Below are positions 16,636 to 25,163 of a DNA stretch of 64,000 bases, piece by piece; position 1 is the stretch's first letter, and the number at the start of each line of letters is the position of its first letter. The stretch covers positions 124,001 to 188,000 of the forward strand of contig NZ_CAMFKM010000001.1 of NCBI RefSeq assembly GCF_945957355.1, in the 5' to 3' direction. Source of the DNA: an uncultured Reyranella sp. (GTDB lineage Bacteria; Pseudomonadota; Alphaproteobacteria; Reyranellales; Reyranellaceae). The position numbers and the translations under genes are program-made. Under the pieces are notes generated by a model. That model made no database searches. It was given only the letters and a program-made list of their open reading frames with translations, and was not told the DNA's origin.

Positions 16636-17724
16636 ATGAGCGTTACGCGTCGACAGTTCGGCCCCGCCGCAGCCTCACTGGCTGCGGTCGCGGCGGCTTC
16701 ACCGGCCTTCGGGCAACAGACCAGCGAGGTGGTGAAATGGCGTCTCACCTCGAGCTTCCCGAAGAGCCTCGACACGCTCTACGGCGCCTCGCAGACGATC
16801 GCGCGGGTCGTAGGCGAAATGACCGAGGGCAAGTTCACGATCACGCCGTACGGCGCCGGCGAAATCGTGCCGGGCCTGCAGGTGCTGGATGCGGTGTCGA
16901 ACGGCACCGTCGAATGCGGCCACACCTACACCGGCTACTACATCGGCAAGAATCCGAGCTTCGTCTTCGATGGCTCCGTGCCGTTCGGCCTCACCCCGCG
17001 CATGCACAATGCCTGGATGATGTTCGGCGACGGCCGGAAGCTGATGGACGAGGTCTATGACGGCTTCAACGTCGTGGCCCTTCCGGCCGGGCAGACCGGC
17101 GGCCAGATGTTCGGCTGGTTCCGCAAGGAACTGAAGACCCCGGCCGACTTCTCCGGCCTCAAGATCCGCACCGCCGGCTTCGGCGGCAAGGTCTTCGCCA
17201 AGCTCGGCGCCGTGCCGCAGCAGATCGCCGGCGGCGACATCTATCCGGCGATGGAACGCGGCACGCTCGACGCCTGCGAATGGGTCGGGCCCTATGACGA
17301 CGAGAAGCTCGGCTTCAACAAGGTCGCCAAGTACTATTACACGCCGGGCGTCATGGAGCTGGAGGCGGTCAACCAGCTGATGATCGGCAAGGCCGCCTGG
17401 GCGTCCCTGCCGCCGCGCTACCAGGCCATCCTGAAATACGCCTGCAACTATTCGATGACGGAGATGCTGGCCTCCTACGACGCCAAGAATGCCGTGGCCA
17501 TCGCCCGGCTGGTCGCCGCCGGCACCCAGCTCTCGGTGCTGCCCGACGAGGTGATCAAGGCGCTGCGCGGTGCGCTGGAGGCGGTGCTCGACGAGGAGGC
17601 GGCGCAGAACGAGCAGTTCAAGAAGATCCTGGCCAACTGGCGCCAGTTCCGCGCCAACCAGCATCGCTGGTTCTCGATCGCCGACACCCGCGCCGATCTG
17701 GCGGTCTTCCGCAGCGACCGCTGA
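16636..17724 (+). CDS. TRAP transporter substrate-binding protein (DctP/TakP type)
   Basis: This 362-residue periplasmic protein has a twin-arginine-like start (SVTRRQFG) and a signal ending in AFGQQ. The segment GLKIRTAGFGG carries the Arg that salt-bridges the ligand carboxylate. IAGGDIYPAMERGTLDACEWVGPYDD is the pattern of alpha-keto-acid-binding TakP proteins (written here in full sense only as the region near residues 195-220). The ATG at 16636 follows AGGAGG. DctQ and DctM membrane genes are not in the window, so the partner is elsewhere. The LacI operator at 16572 suggests induction by the imported acid. Confidence 0.88.
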   Translation: MSVTRRQFGPAAASLAAVAAASPAFGQQTSEVVKWRLTSSFPKSLDTLYGASQTIARVVGEMTEGKFTITPYGAGEIVPGLQVLDAVSNGTVECGHTYTGYYIGKNPSFVFDGSVPFGLTPRMHNAWMMFGDGRKLMDEVYDGFNVVALPAGQTGGQMFGWFRKELKTPADFSGLKIRTAGFGGKVFAKLGAVPQQIAGGDIYPAMERGTLDACEWVGPYDDEKLGFNKVAKYYYTPGVMELEAVNQLMIGKAAWASLPPRYQAILKYACNYSMTEMLASYDAKNAVAIARLVAAGTQLSVLPDEVIKALRGALEAVLDEEAAQNEQFKKILANWRQFRANQHRWFSIADTRADLAVFRSDR

Positions 17725-17734
17725 CGGCACTCGG

Positions 17735-17805
17735 TGTCATCCCGAGCGCGAGCGAGGGACCTTTGCGGAGGCCGCGAAAGGTCCCTCGCCTCGTTTGGAA
17801 TGGCA
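17735..17805. repeat. Hairpin repeat between convergent genes
   Basis: GAGGGACCTTTGCGG is mirrored by CCGCGAAAGGTCCCTC around a short loop. Outer arms TGTCATCCCGAGCG and a decayed CGTTTGGAATGGCA lengthen the stem. It lies between the TRAP stop (17724) and the ribH stop (17814), where it may end transcription from both sides. The outer right arm has several mismatches, so it looks like an old copy of a dispersed repeat. Confidence 0.7.
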
Positions 17806-17813
17806 AGGGTCGC

Positions 17814-18263
17814 CTAGGCCGCGAGGGCGGCGCGCGACTTGCCGATCATCAGGGCGGCGCGGGCGGCCTCGCGGCCCTTCTCGACGAAGTGCGCGCGGAA
17901 GATCGCGTTGTGGTGCTCGGTTTCCTGATAGTGATGCGGCGTCAGCGACACCGAGAGGACCGGCACGCCGGTATCCAGGCCGGCGCGCATCAGCCCGTCC
18001 ACGACCGCCTGGGCCACGAAGTCGTGGCGGTAGATGCCGCCATCGACCACGAAGGCGGCGGCGGCCACCGCGGCATACTTTCCGGTCGCGGCGAGGTCGC
18101 GCGAGAACAGCGGCAGCTCGAAGGCGCCCGGCACGTCGAACACGTCGACCTGCGCGGCGGGAATCAGTTCGAGGAATCCCTCGAGCGCACGGTCGACGAT
18201 GTCGGCGTGCCACCGGGCTTTGACGAAGGCGTAGCGGGCCTGTGTGTGGTGGGCTTGTGTCAC
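17814..18263 (-). CDS. ribH: 6,7-dimethyl-8-ribityllumazine synthase (RibH2-like)
   Basis: This 149-residue enzyme condenses 5-amino-6-ribitylamino-uracil with dihydroxybutanone phosphate in riboflavin synthesis. Visible family features are VDVFDVPGAFELPL (substrate loop), VVDGGIYRHDFV and VPVLSVSLTPHHYQETEHH, which contains the catalytic His region. The SLTPHHYQE version, rather than GVLTTDTxEQA, is that of the RibH2 decamers of Rhizobiales and Brucella. The GTG at 18263 follows AAAGGAGATTGCC. It is preceded by an FMN riboswitch, so it is expressed when FMN is low. It stands apart from other rib genes; ribF is 23 kb away. Confidence 0.92.
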   Translation of the reverse strand: MTQAHHTQARYAFVKARWHADIVDRALEGFLELIPAAQVDVFDVPGAFELPLFSRDLAATGKYAAVAAAAFVVDGGIYRHDFVAQAVVDGLMRAGLDTGVPVLSVSLTPHHYQETEHHNAIFRAHFVEKGREAARAALMIGKSRAALAA

Positions 18264-18314
18264 GGCAATCTCCTTTGGCGAACAGACACGTCACCCAAGG
18301 CGATCACGCGCGGA

Positions 18315-18339
18315 CCCGCTGCTCTGCGAAAGCAGCGGG
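18315..18339 (-). other. Hairpin downstream of the FMN aptamer (possible expression platform)
   Basis: A 9-bp stem, CCCGCTGCT with AGCAGCGGG, encloses a 7-base loop between the aptamer end and the ribH ribosome binding site. No run of U follows it, so a classical intrinsic terminator is unlikely. It may instead help present or hide the downstream leader, or act with Rho. Confidence 0.5.
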
Positions 18340-18345
18340 ACACAC

Positions 18346-18483
18346 GTTCTCTTTCATCCGGACTATGACCGTCGGCTCAGGCCTCGCACCTGATCTGCTT
18401 GACCCTTCCTCGCGGAAGGCGCTCGCGGGCTCGCGGCTCGCGCCGCATACCGCCGGTAGGGAATTTCACCCTGCCCTGAGAAC
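18346..18483 (-). ncRNA. FMN riboswitch (RFN element) of ribH
   Basis: The leftward transcript contains the conserved RFN blocks in order: AGGGCAGGGTGAAATTCCC, CTACCGGCGGTA, AGCCCGCGAGCG, GGTCAAGCAGATC, AGTCCGGATGAAAGAGAA. P1 pairs GTTCTC (18478-18483) with GAGAAC (18346-18351). The variable arm lies around 18405-18450. FMN binding should lower ribH expression. An upstream sequence complementary to the P2 strand is described separately. Confidence 0.95.
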
Positions 18484-18506
18484 ATAGAAACTCTAAGGGC
18501 AGGGTG
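18467..18506 (-). promoter_or_regulatory. Inverted repeat overlapping the 5' edge of the FMN aptamer
   Basis: CACCCTGCCCT (transcribed from 18506-18496) is perfectly complementary to AGGGCAGGGTG (18477-18467), the 5' strand of the aptamer, across an 18-base loop containing the P1 strand. The two folds exclude each other. It could be an anti-aptamer hairpin, or the end of the preceding transcript (stop at 18539). No U-run follows. Confidence 0.6.
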
Positions 18507-18538
18507 CAGAGCTTGCAAACGATCCGAAGGCTATGCGG

Positions 18539-20122
18539 TCACTTCTTCTCCAGGCCCCACATCGCGAGCGTCGGAGCGAAGACCATGCCGCTCACGTTCG
18601 AGCGCACGGCGGTCGGCGAGGTGAACTGGCCGAGCGGCACATGCGTCGGATACTCGAGCACGCGCAGCTGGACCTGCTCGGCGATCTGCTTCTGCTTGGC
18701 CGGATCGGATTCGGCGGCATAGGCATCGCGCAGCTTCTCCAGCTCGGCGTCGCACGGCCAGCCGAAGGTCGCCTTCTCGCAGGAAGCGTTGAGGAAGGCG
18801 GCGGCGGCCGGGTTGATCACGTCGACCGCGCCCCACGAGGTGAAGAAGACGTTCCAGCCGCCGGCGCTGGGCGCATCCTTCTTGGCGCGCCGCGCGACCA
18901 GCGTCTGCCAGTCCATCGGCTGCAGGTCGACCTTGAAGCCGGCCTTCTCGAGCTGCGGCTTGGCCACGGTCGCGAGGTTGTTGTGGCCGGCCACGTCGGT
19001 CTGGTGGAGCATCACCACCGGCGTGCCGTCGTAGCCCGCCTCCTGCAGGAGCTGCTTGGCCTTGGCGGCGTTGCCGGAGAGCTTGTCCTCCCAGCCCTTG
19101 GTCGATTCCAGCGGCGAGCCGCAGGGGAACAGCGAGTTGCAGACCTTGTAGTATTCCGGGTCGCCGACATTGGCGTCGAGGAACGCCTTCTGGTCGAGCG
19201 CGTAGAGCGCGGCCAGCCGCACCTTGGCGTTGTCGAACGGCTTGTGCAGCACGTTGAAGCGCATCGTGTACTGGCGGCCGGCCTTGTTGCCGACATAGAC
19301 GGTGACGTTCTTATCGGCCTTCAGGAGCGGCAACAGGTCGGCCGGCACGATCTCGACGAGGTCGATCTCGCCGCCCAGCAGCGCATTGACCTGGGTCTGC
19401 GTGTCGGGGATCCACAGCCATTCGATGCGATCGACCTTCGGCACCTTAGCGCCGGCGAAGCCCGACGCCGGCTCGGGGCGCGGCTTGTACTTCGGGTTCT
19501 TGACGTAGACAGCCTTCTCCCCGGGCTTCCACTCGTCTTTCTTGAAGATGAACGGGCCGGAGCCGGTGGCATCGGTGATCTGGCTGTTGGGATCGGTCGC
19601 GGCGACCGACTTCGGCATCATGAACGGCACGTTCGAGCCCGGCTTGCCCAGCGAATAGAGCAGCAGACCATAGGGCTGCTTCAGCACGAACTTGATGGTC
19701 TTGGCGTCCGGCGCCGAAAGGTCCGACGTCACCGCCATCAGCTTCTGGCCCATCGCATCGCGCGCGCCCCAGCGCTTGATCGAGGCGACGCAATCCTCCG
19801 CCGTGACCGGCTTGCCGTCGTGCCATTCCAGCCCGTCGCGCAGGGTCAGCGTGTAGGTCAGCTTGTCGGGCGAGACCTCCCACTTGTCGACCATCTGCGG
19901 CTTGACCTCGAGCTTGTCGTCGACCGCGAACAGCGTGTCGTAGACCATGTAGCCGTGGTTGGTGGTGATCAACGCCGAGGTCCAGACCGGATCGATGATC
20001 TTGAGATCCGAATGCAGCGCCGCCTTGAGCGTGGTCTGCGCCGAGGCGGTCGCGGGCACGACCAGCGGCATCACCGCGGCGGCGGCGAGCACGCCCATGA
20101 AACGACGACCGAACTTCATCAT
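18539..20122 (-). CDS. ABC transporter periplasmic substrate-binding protein (peptide/nickel type, SBP_bac_5)
   Basis: This 527-residue protein has a signal peptide MMKFGRRFMGVLAAAAVMP... cleaved near ATASAQ. The mature protein shows the family pattern of a DPVWTSALITTNH opening, LRDGLEWHDGKPVTAEDC, and a C-terminal HVPLGQF region. It binds a peptide or another small solute for an ABC importer. The ATG pair at 20122/20119 follows AAGGAG. No permease or ATPase genes adjoin it, so it is an orphan or uses a distant transporter. The FprA gene lies 101 bases upstream on the same strand; ribH lies downstream. Confidence 0.9.
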   Translation of the reverse strand: MMKFGRRFMGVLAAAAVMPLVVPATASAQTTLKAALHSDLKIIDPVWTSALITTNHGYMVYDTLFAVDDKLEVKPQMVDKWEVSPDKLTYTLTLRDGLEWHDGKPVTAEDCVASIKRWGARDAMGQKLMAVTSDLSAPDAKTIKFVLKQPYGLLLYSLGKPGSNVPFMMPKSVAATDPNSQITDATGSGPFIFKKDEWKPGEKAVYVKNPKYKPRPEPASGFAGAKVPKVDRIEWLWIPDTQTQVNALLGGEIDLVEIVPADLLPLLKADKNVTVYVGNKAGRQYTMRFNVLHKPFDNAKVRLAALYALDQKAFLDANVGDPEYYKVCNSLFPCGSPLESTKGWEDKLSGNAAKAKQLLQEAGYDGTPVVMLHQTDVAGHNNLATVAKPQLEKAGFKVDLQPMDWQTLVARRAKKDAPSAGGWNVFFTSWGAVDVINPAAAAFLNASCEKATFGWPCDAELEKLRDAYAAESDPAKQKQIAEQVQLRVLEYPTHVPLGQFTSPTAVRSNVSGMVFAPTLAMWGLEKK

Positions 20123-20223
20123 GGAAACTCCTTGAACTCTTGGCCTTCCCCGTAGGGCGCAAGGTATAGAGCCGCAGCACGCGGCGCGCGACAGGCGAAA
20201 TGCCCGCGCCGGGCGCCGAACGA

Positions 20224-21408
20224 TCAGTCGCCCTGCGCGACCTCGAGCAGCGTCTGCCAGTCGACGAACTTCACCCGCGGCCGGCCCTGAGCGGCGCCGG
20301 CGGCGACTTCGGCCTTGTCGATGCGGCGCCAGCCCTCGGCGTCGACGCACAGCGGCATGATGTCGGGGCCGCTCTTGAGGTCGCGATCCTCGAGGAAGTC
20401 GATCACTTCCTTGGCGACGGCGTGGCTGTCGGCGCGATTGGTCGGGATGGTGCCGCTGGGGCCGCGGCGCGCCCAGCCGACCGGGAACACGTTCTCGGCC
20501 TGCGGGAAGGGCTCGCCGGTATAGCCGATGCAGGTCACGACCAGGTCGGCGGCCAGGGTGCCCGTCGAGAGTTCGATCTCTCCCGGACGGATCGCTTTGG
20601 GCGTCTCGTGAAAGCGGAAATGCACCGTCACCGGCTTGTCGCCCGGTGTCTGCGCGGCGTAGCGCTTCAGCGTCTCGATGTTCTTCGCCTTGCGCAGGCG
20701 CTCCGGCGTCGGGTCGGATGCCGGCGCCTCGGCCGTCAGAACGCTCGCATCGGCGACCGCGACGGCGCGCGCCAGGCGGCCCATCTCGGCCAGTTCGTTG
20801 GTGGTGAAGGAGGCCTGTTCGGCGCCGCGCCGGCCGATAACATGGATGTCCGTGAGGGGCGCCGCTGCGATCGCCTCGCCCGCCTCGGGCAGGATGTCGG
20901 ACTTGGTCATTTCCTCAGGCGTCTTGGCCAGCAGGCGCGCCACGTCGAGCGCCACGTTGCCGTTGCCGATCACCGCCACGGATTTCACGCCCGAGAGATC
21001 GGGGCCGGTCCGGAAGTCGGGATGGCCGTTCAGCCAGGCGACGAACCGCCACGAGCCCCAGACATGCGGCAGATCCTCGCCGGGAATGCCGAGCTTGCGG
21101 TCGACCACCATGCCGGTGGCGACGATCACCGCATCGTAGGACTGGATGACCTCGTGCCACGACAGGTCGCGGCCGATCTCGATGTTGCCGGCGAAGCGCA
21201 AATCGGGCTGGGCGAGCAGCCGGTCGAACTGGCGGACCACGGCCTTGGTACCTTGGTGATCGGGAGCGACGCCCGCCCGCACCAGGCCGAACGGCGTCGG
21301 CAGGCGGTCGATGACGTCGATGCGGAGGTCGGGACGGCCGCGCAGCAGCCCATCCGCGGCGTAGAAGCCGGAAGGTCCGGCGCCGACGATGGCAACCCTG
21401 TGAGTCAT
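20224..21408 (-). CDS. Ferredoxin-NADP reductase, adrenodoxin-reductase (FprA) type
   Basis: This 394-residue flavoprotein has an FAD-binding [18 protein letters not shown] at the N terminus, [12 protein letters not shown], and a central NADP-binding [35 protein letters not shown] and a C-terminal [15 protein letters not shown] follow, all as in mycobacterial FprA and mitochondrial adrenodoxin reductase. It is about 60 residues shorter than FprA. It passes electrons between NADPH and a ferredoxin. The ATG at 21408 is 28 bases from the divergent queF start, so the two promoters must overlap. Confidence 0.88.
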   Translation of the reverse strand: MTHRVAIVGAGPSGFYAADGLLRGRPDLRIDVIDRLPTPFGLVRAGVAPDHQGTKAVVRQFDRLLAQPDLRFAGNIEIGRDLSWHEVIQSYDAVIVATGMVVDRKLGIPGEDLPHVWGSWRFVAWLNGHPDFRTGPDLSGVKSVAVIGNGNVALDVARLLAKTPEEMTKSDILPEAGEAIAAAPLTDIHVIGRRGAEQASFTTNELAEMGRLARAVAVADASVLTAEAPASDPTPERLRKAKNIETLKRYAAQTPGDKPVTVHFRFHETPKAIRPGEIELSTGTLAADLVVTCIGYTGEPFPQAENVFPVGWARRGPSGTIPTNRADSHAVAKEVIDFLEDRDLKSGPDIMPLCVDAEGWRRIDKAEVAAGAAQGRPRVKFVDWQTLLEVAQGD

Positions 21409-21436
21409 GGCGGCCCGCTTAGCATATGATGGGGGC

Positions 21437-21895
21437 ATGGCTAAATACGCAAAACTCAAACAGCTCGGGCATGAGACGCCCCTCCCCGCCTCGCCCGCCG
21501 AGGCCGTCCTCGAGACGGTGCCCAATCCGCACCCGGGCACGCTCTATCTTGCACGCTTCACGCAGCCGGAATTCACCTCGCTCTGCCCGGTGACCGGCCA
21601 GCCCGATTTCGCGCATCTGGTGATCGACTACGTGCCCCGCGCAAAACTGGTCGAGAGCAAGTCGCTGAAGCTCTACCTCAACAGCTTCCGCAACGAGGCC
21701 GCCTTCCACGAGGATTGCACTGTCGGCATCGGCAAGCGGCTGGTGAAGGAGCTTGCGCCGCGCTGGCTCCGGATCGCGGGCTACTGGTATCCGCGCGGCG
21801 GCATGCCGATCGACGTGTTCTGGCAGACCGCCGCGCCGCCCAAGGGCCTGTGGCTTCCCGAGACCGGCGTGGCGCCCTATCGCGGCCGGGGTTGA
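21437..21895 (+). CDS. queF: NADPH-dependent 7-cyano-7-deazaguanine reductase
   Basis: This 152-residue unimodular (YkvM-type) QueF reduces preQ0 to preQ1 in queuosine synthesis. The catalytic Cys50 and Asp57 lie in [11 protein letters not shown], and the QueF NADPH motif [14 protein letters not shown] is intact at 73-86, followed by FHEDC with the substrate-binding His-Glu. The ATG at 21437 follows GGGGG. The last base of the TGA is the first base of the queG ATG, so the two genes are translationally coupled. They form a pathway pair, though they act at early and last steps. Confidence 0.95.
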   Translation: MAKYAKLKQLGHETPLPASPAEAVLETVPNPHPGTLYLARFTQPEFTSLCPVTGQPDFAHLVIDYVPRAKLVESKSLKLYLNSFRNEAAFHEDCTVGIGKRLVKELAPRWLRIAGYWYPRGGMPIDVFWQTAAPPKGLWLPETGVAPYRGRG

Positions 21896-23082
21896 TGGCG
21901 AAGCTGCCGCCCCGTCCGAAGCGGCCCCCGAAGCCGGCAACGCCGCGCGAGCTGCGCGACGCGATTGCCGCCAAGGCGCTGGAACTGGGCTTCGACGCGG
22001 TGGCCTTCGCGCCCGCCCAGCTTTCGCCCGAGGCGCGGCAGGTGCGGCGGGAACGGATGGAAGCGTTCCTGGCGCGCGGCTACCAGGGCGACATGGGCTG
22101 GCTGGTCGAGCGCGCCGAGCAGCGCATCGACCCGGCCGGCCTGTGGCCCGAGGCGCGCACGCTCGTGTCGGTCGCGCTCAACTACGGGCCGGCCGGCGAC
22201 CCGCGTTTCGTGCAGGAAGAGCGCGAGCGCGGCGCCGTCTCGGTCTATGCGCAGGGCCGCGACTATCACGACGTGATGAAGAGCCGGCTGAAGCAGCTCG
22301 GCCGCTTCATCTGGGACACCTATCACGAGAGCCTGAAGGTGTTCGTCGATACCGCGCCGCTGATGGAGAAGCTCGCCGCGCAGCAGGCGGGCCATGGCTG
22401 GCAGGGCAAGCACACCAACCTCGTGTCGCGCCGCTTCGGCTCGTGGCTGTTCCTGGGCGAACTGCTGCTGTCGACCGAACTGCCACCCGACGAAGCCGAG
22501 ACCGACCATTGCGGCCAGTGCCGCGCCTGCCTCGACGCCTGCCCGACCAATGCCTTTCCCGCGCCCTACCAGCTCGATGCGCGGCGCTGCATCTCCTATC
22601 TCACCATCGAGCATGCCGGCCCGATCGATCGCGAATTCCGGACGGCGCTGGGCAACCGCATCTATGGCTGCGACGACTGCCTTGCCGCCTGCCCGTGGAA
22701 CAAGTTCGCCCGCCGGTCGCACGAAGCCGCCTTCACGCCGCGCGCCGAGCTGCAGGCGCCTCTTCTGTCGGAACTGGCGACTCTCGACGACGCGACCTTC
22801 CGCACGCGCTTCTCGGGCACGGCGGTGAAGCGCATCGGCCGCGACCGCTTCCTGCGCAACGTCGCCTATGCGCTGGGCAATAGCGGCACACCGTCTGAAT
22901 CGTTGCCGGCCGTCGAACGCCTGCTGCAGGACGACTCACCGCTGGTGCGAGGCGCCGCCGTCTGGGCGTTGTCGCAACTGGCGCCGGACGAGATTGCGCG
23001 GCGCGGGCAAACGGCCGAAGACTCCGATGCCGGTGTCCGCGTCGAATGGGCAGAGGCGCTCCGGCAGGGAGTGAAACAATGA
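21895..23082 (+). CDS. queG: Epoxyqueuosine reductase
   Basis: This 395-residue enzyme reduces epoxyqueuosine in tRNA to queuosine, using cobalamin and two [4Fe-4S] clusters. The clusters are seen as CGQCRACLDACPTNAF with a later RRC and CDDCLAACPWN. The expected catalytic Asp is in FVDTAPLMEK. A HEAT-like C-terminal region from about residue 300 (VERLLQDDSPLVRGAAVWAL) helps to bind tRNA. It is coupled to queF at its start and overlaps the next gene by 4 bases (ATGA at 23079). Confidence 0.95.
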   Translation: MAKLPPRPKRPPKPATPRELRDAIAAKALELGFDAVAFAPAQLSPEARQVRRERMEAFLARGYQGDMGWLVERAEQRIDPAGLWPEARTLVSVALNYGPAGDPRFVQEERERGAVSVYAQGRDYHDVMKSRLKQLGRFIWDTYHESLKVFVDTAPLMEKLAAQQAGHGWQGKHTNLVSRRFGSWLFLGELLLSTELPPDEAETDHCGQCRACLDACPTNAFPAPYQLDARRCISYLTIEHAGPIDREFRTALGNRIYGCDDCLAACPWNKFARRSHEAAFTPRAELQAPLLSELATLDDATFRTRFSGTAVKRIGRDRFLRNVAYALGNSGTPSESLPAVERLLQDDSPLVRGAAVWALSQLAPDEIARRGQTAEDSDAGVRVEWAEALRQGVKQ

Positions 23083-23942
23083 CTTTCAAGAGACGGGCGA
23101 TGATCGCCGGCGCAGCCTTCCTGCTGGCGGCAGGCCCTGCCATGGCGCAGCAGCCGAATTCGCCCGCGCGCATCGCCGAGATACTCGCGAGCCCGGACCG
23201 CAGCGCCGCCGACCGCACCAACGACCAGCGCCGCAAGCCCGCCGACATGCTGGCCTTCATCGCCATCGTGCCGGGCAGCACCGCGCTCGATCTCAGCGCC
23301 GGCGGCGGTTACACGACAGAACTGCTCGCCCGCTCGATCGGGCCCACGGGTGCGGTCTATGGCCAGAGCCGACCGCCGCGCGACCCGAGCCAGCCGGCGC
23401 CGCGGCCTGCCGCGCCGGAAGGCAATGCCAACCCGACCGCCGCGCCGGTGGCCGCACCGGCGACGCCGCCCGCGCCGCCGCGTCCCTCGCCCGTGGCGCT
23501 GGCGGATCGCAGCGAGAAGATGAAGGCGGCCGGCGTCGCCGCCGCACCGATCACGGCGCTGTCGCGACCCTTCGAGGATCCGCTGCCGGCCGAGCTCGCA
23601 AACGGCCGCTTCGATCTCGTCACCCTGATGTTCAACTATCACGACCTCGGTTTCCTGGGCGTCGACCGCGCGAAGATGAACGCGGCTGCCTTCAAGGCGC
23701 TGAAGCCCGGTGGCTTCTACGTCATCGCCGACCATTCGGGCCGCCCGGGCACCGGCATCTCCGAGTCAGGCACCCTGCACCGCATCGAGGAGGCGTTCCT
23801 GCGCAAGGAGGTCGAGGCGGCAGGCTTCAAGCTGGTCGCCGAGGGCAACTTCCTGCGCAATCCCAACGACCCGCGCGACAAGAACACACCCGACCCGCCG
23901 CAGCCCAAGGACGAGTTCGTCCTGAAGTTCGTGAAGCCCTAA
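23079..23942 (+). CDS. Exported SAM-methyltransferase-like protein
   Basis: This 287-residue protein has a clear signal peptide (KRRAMIAGAAFLLAAGPAMAQQ). It is followed by a class I methyltransferase core with motif I ALDLSAGGGYTTELLA (69-85), a later FDLVTLMFNYHDL and the post-core LKPGGFYVIADHSG. A Pro/Ala-rich insertion fills residues 98-138, between the second strand and the rest of the core. SAM is cytoplasmic, so an exported methyltransferase is odd. Such proteins are known as a small family of periplasmic predicted methyltransferases, and the fold may serve another purpose. The start overlaps the queG stop; the end overlaps the tadA stop by 4 bases. Confidence 0.75.
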   Translation: MTFKRRAMIAGAAFLLAAGPAMAQQPNSPARIAEILASPDRSAADRTNDQRRKPADMLAFIAIVPGSTALDLSAGGGYTTELLARSIGPTGAVYGQSRPPRDPSQPAPRPAAPEGNANPTAAPVAAPATPPAPPRPSPVALADRSEKMKAAGVAAAPITALSRPFEDPLPAELANGRFDLVTLMFNYHDLGFLGVDRAKMNAAAFKALKPGGFYVIADHSGRPGTGISESGTLHRIEEAFLRKEVEAAGFKLVAEGNFLRNPNDPRDKNTPDPPQPKDEFVLKFVKP

Positions 23943-24397
23943 CGCCGCTCTCTGAAGAAGCTGCGCAGCAGCTCGCCCGCCTCGCGTTCGCCGACACCGG
24001 GATAGAGGTCGGGCCGGTGGTGGCAGGTCGGCTGGTCGAAGATGCGCGGGCCCTGCTCGATGCCGCCGCCCTTGGGATCGGCCGCACCCCAGTAGACGCG
24101 CCGCAGCCGCGCGAAGGAAATCGCCTGGGCGCACATCGGGCACGGTTCCAGCGTGACGTAGAGGTCGCAGCCGACCAGGCGCGGCGAGCCCAGCGTGGCC
24201 GCGGCGGCGCGGATCGCCAGCAGTTCGGCATGCGCAGTCGGGTCCTTCAACGCCTCGGTGCGGTTGCCGGCCTCGGCCAGCACCGCACCGTCGGGCCCGA
24301 CGATCACGCAGCCGATCGGCACCTCGCCGCGCGCGCCGGCGGCGCGGGCGGCTGCGAGGGCCTTGTCCATGGGGGTGGGCTTCGAGTCGTCCGGCAT
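23939..24397 (-). CDS. tadA: tRNA(adenine34) deaminase
   Basis: This 152-residue enzyme deaminates A34 of tRNA-Arg(ACG) to inosine. Zinc ligands are His56 in TAHAELLAIR, with the catalytic Glu58, and Cys86 and Cys89 in LEPCPMCAQA. VPIGCVIV at the N terminus is also typical. The start at 24397 gives the usual length; an ATG at 24370 (MDKAL) is possible, and neither has a good ribosome binding site. The stop codon overlaps that of the preceding convergent gene, so no terminator separates them. Confidence 0.92.
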   Translation of the reverse strand: MPDDSKPTPMDKALAAARAAGARGEVPIGCVIVGPDGAVLAEAGNRTEALKDPTAHAELLAIRAAAATLGSPRLVGCDLYVTLEPCPMCAQAISFARLRRVYWGAADPKGGGIEQGPRIFDQPTCHHRPDLYPGVGEREAGELLRSFFRERR

Positions 24398-24446
24398 CGT
24401 GCGCGCACTGTAGCGCACGGCGGCGCGCGCGCGTATCTTGGCCCGC

Positions 24447-25163
24447 ATGCCCCGTCCCCTGATCGGAGTCACCCTGGATGCTGAAAAGCCAGGCGGATAC
24501 TCCAAGTTTCCCTGGTATGCGCTGCGCCAGAACTACCTCGACGCGATCGACGCGGCGGGTGGTCTGGCAATCGCGCTGCCGCACGAGCCCGACCGGGTCG
24601 TCGACTATCTGGAGCGCATCGACGCGCTGGTGGTGACCGGCGGCGCCTTCGACGTCGACCCCTCCTACTATGGCGGCGGCGCGCGGCATTCGACCGTGGT
24701 CACCAAGGACCGCCGCACCGCCTTCGAGTTCGGCGTGACCAAGGGAGCGCTCGCGCAGAACAAGCCGGTGCTGGGCATCTGCGGCGGCCAGCAGCTGTTG
24801 CACGTCGTGCTGGGCGGCAAGCTGATCCAGCACATTCCCGACGCCATCGAGGACGCGCTGGCGCACGAGCAGCCCAACCCGCGTGACCAGCCCGGCCATG
24901 TCGTCAAGGTGGCGAAGGGCACGCAGCTGCACGGCATCGTCGGCGCCGAGGAACTGCAGGTGAACAGCGCCCATCATCAGGCCGCCGCCGACCAGCCGGA
25001 AGGCATCGTCGTCAACGCCACCGCACCGGACGGCGTCATCGAGGGCATCGAGGCGCCGGCCTACCGCTTCTGCATCGGCGTGCAGTGGCATCCCGAATTC
25101 CATATCTCCGAAGGCGACGCGAAATTGTTCCGCGCCTTCCTGGGAGCGGCGGCGGCAAAGTGA
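24447..25163 (+). CDS. Gamma-glutamyl-gamma-aminobutyrate hydrolase-like class I glutamine amidotransferase
   Basis: This 238-residue protein belongs to the peptidase C26/PuuD family. Its triad is the Cys in GICGGQQLLH, the His of VQWHPEF and the Glu two residues later. LVVTGGAFDVDPSYYG and NSAHHQAA are PuuD-type signatures. PuuD hydrolyses gamma-glutamyl-GABA in putrescine breakdown, but no other put/puu genes are here, so the substrate is open. The ATG at 24447 is preferred over a TTG at 24438. The next gene starts with a GTG overlapping its TGA by 4 bases. Confidence 0.87.
   Translation: MPRPLIGVTLDAEKPGGYSKFPWYALRQNYLDAIDAAGGLAIALPHEPDRVVDYLERIDALVVTGGAFDVDPSYYGGGARHSTVVTKDRRTAFEFGVTKGALAQNKPVLGICGGQQLLHVVLGGKLIQHIPDAIEDALAHEQPNPRDQPGHVVKVAKGTQLHGIVGAEELQVNSAHHQAAADQPEGIVVNATAPDGVIEGIEAPAYRFCIGVQWHPEFHISEGDAKLFRAFLGAAAAK

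Noticed and set aside
18315..18339. Classical intrinsic terminator downstream of the FMN aptamer
   Set aside because: The hairpin is strong but is followed by a GC-rich sequence and no U-run.
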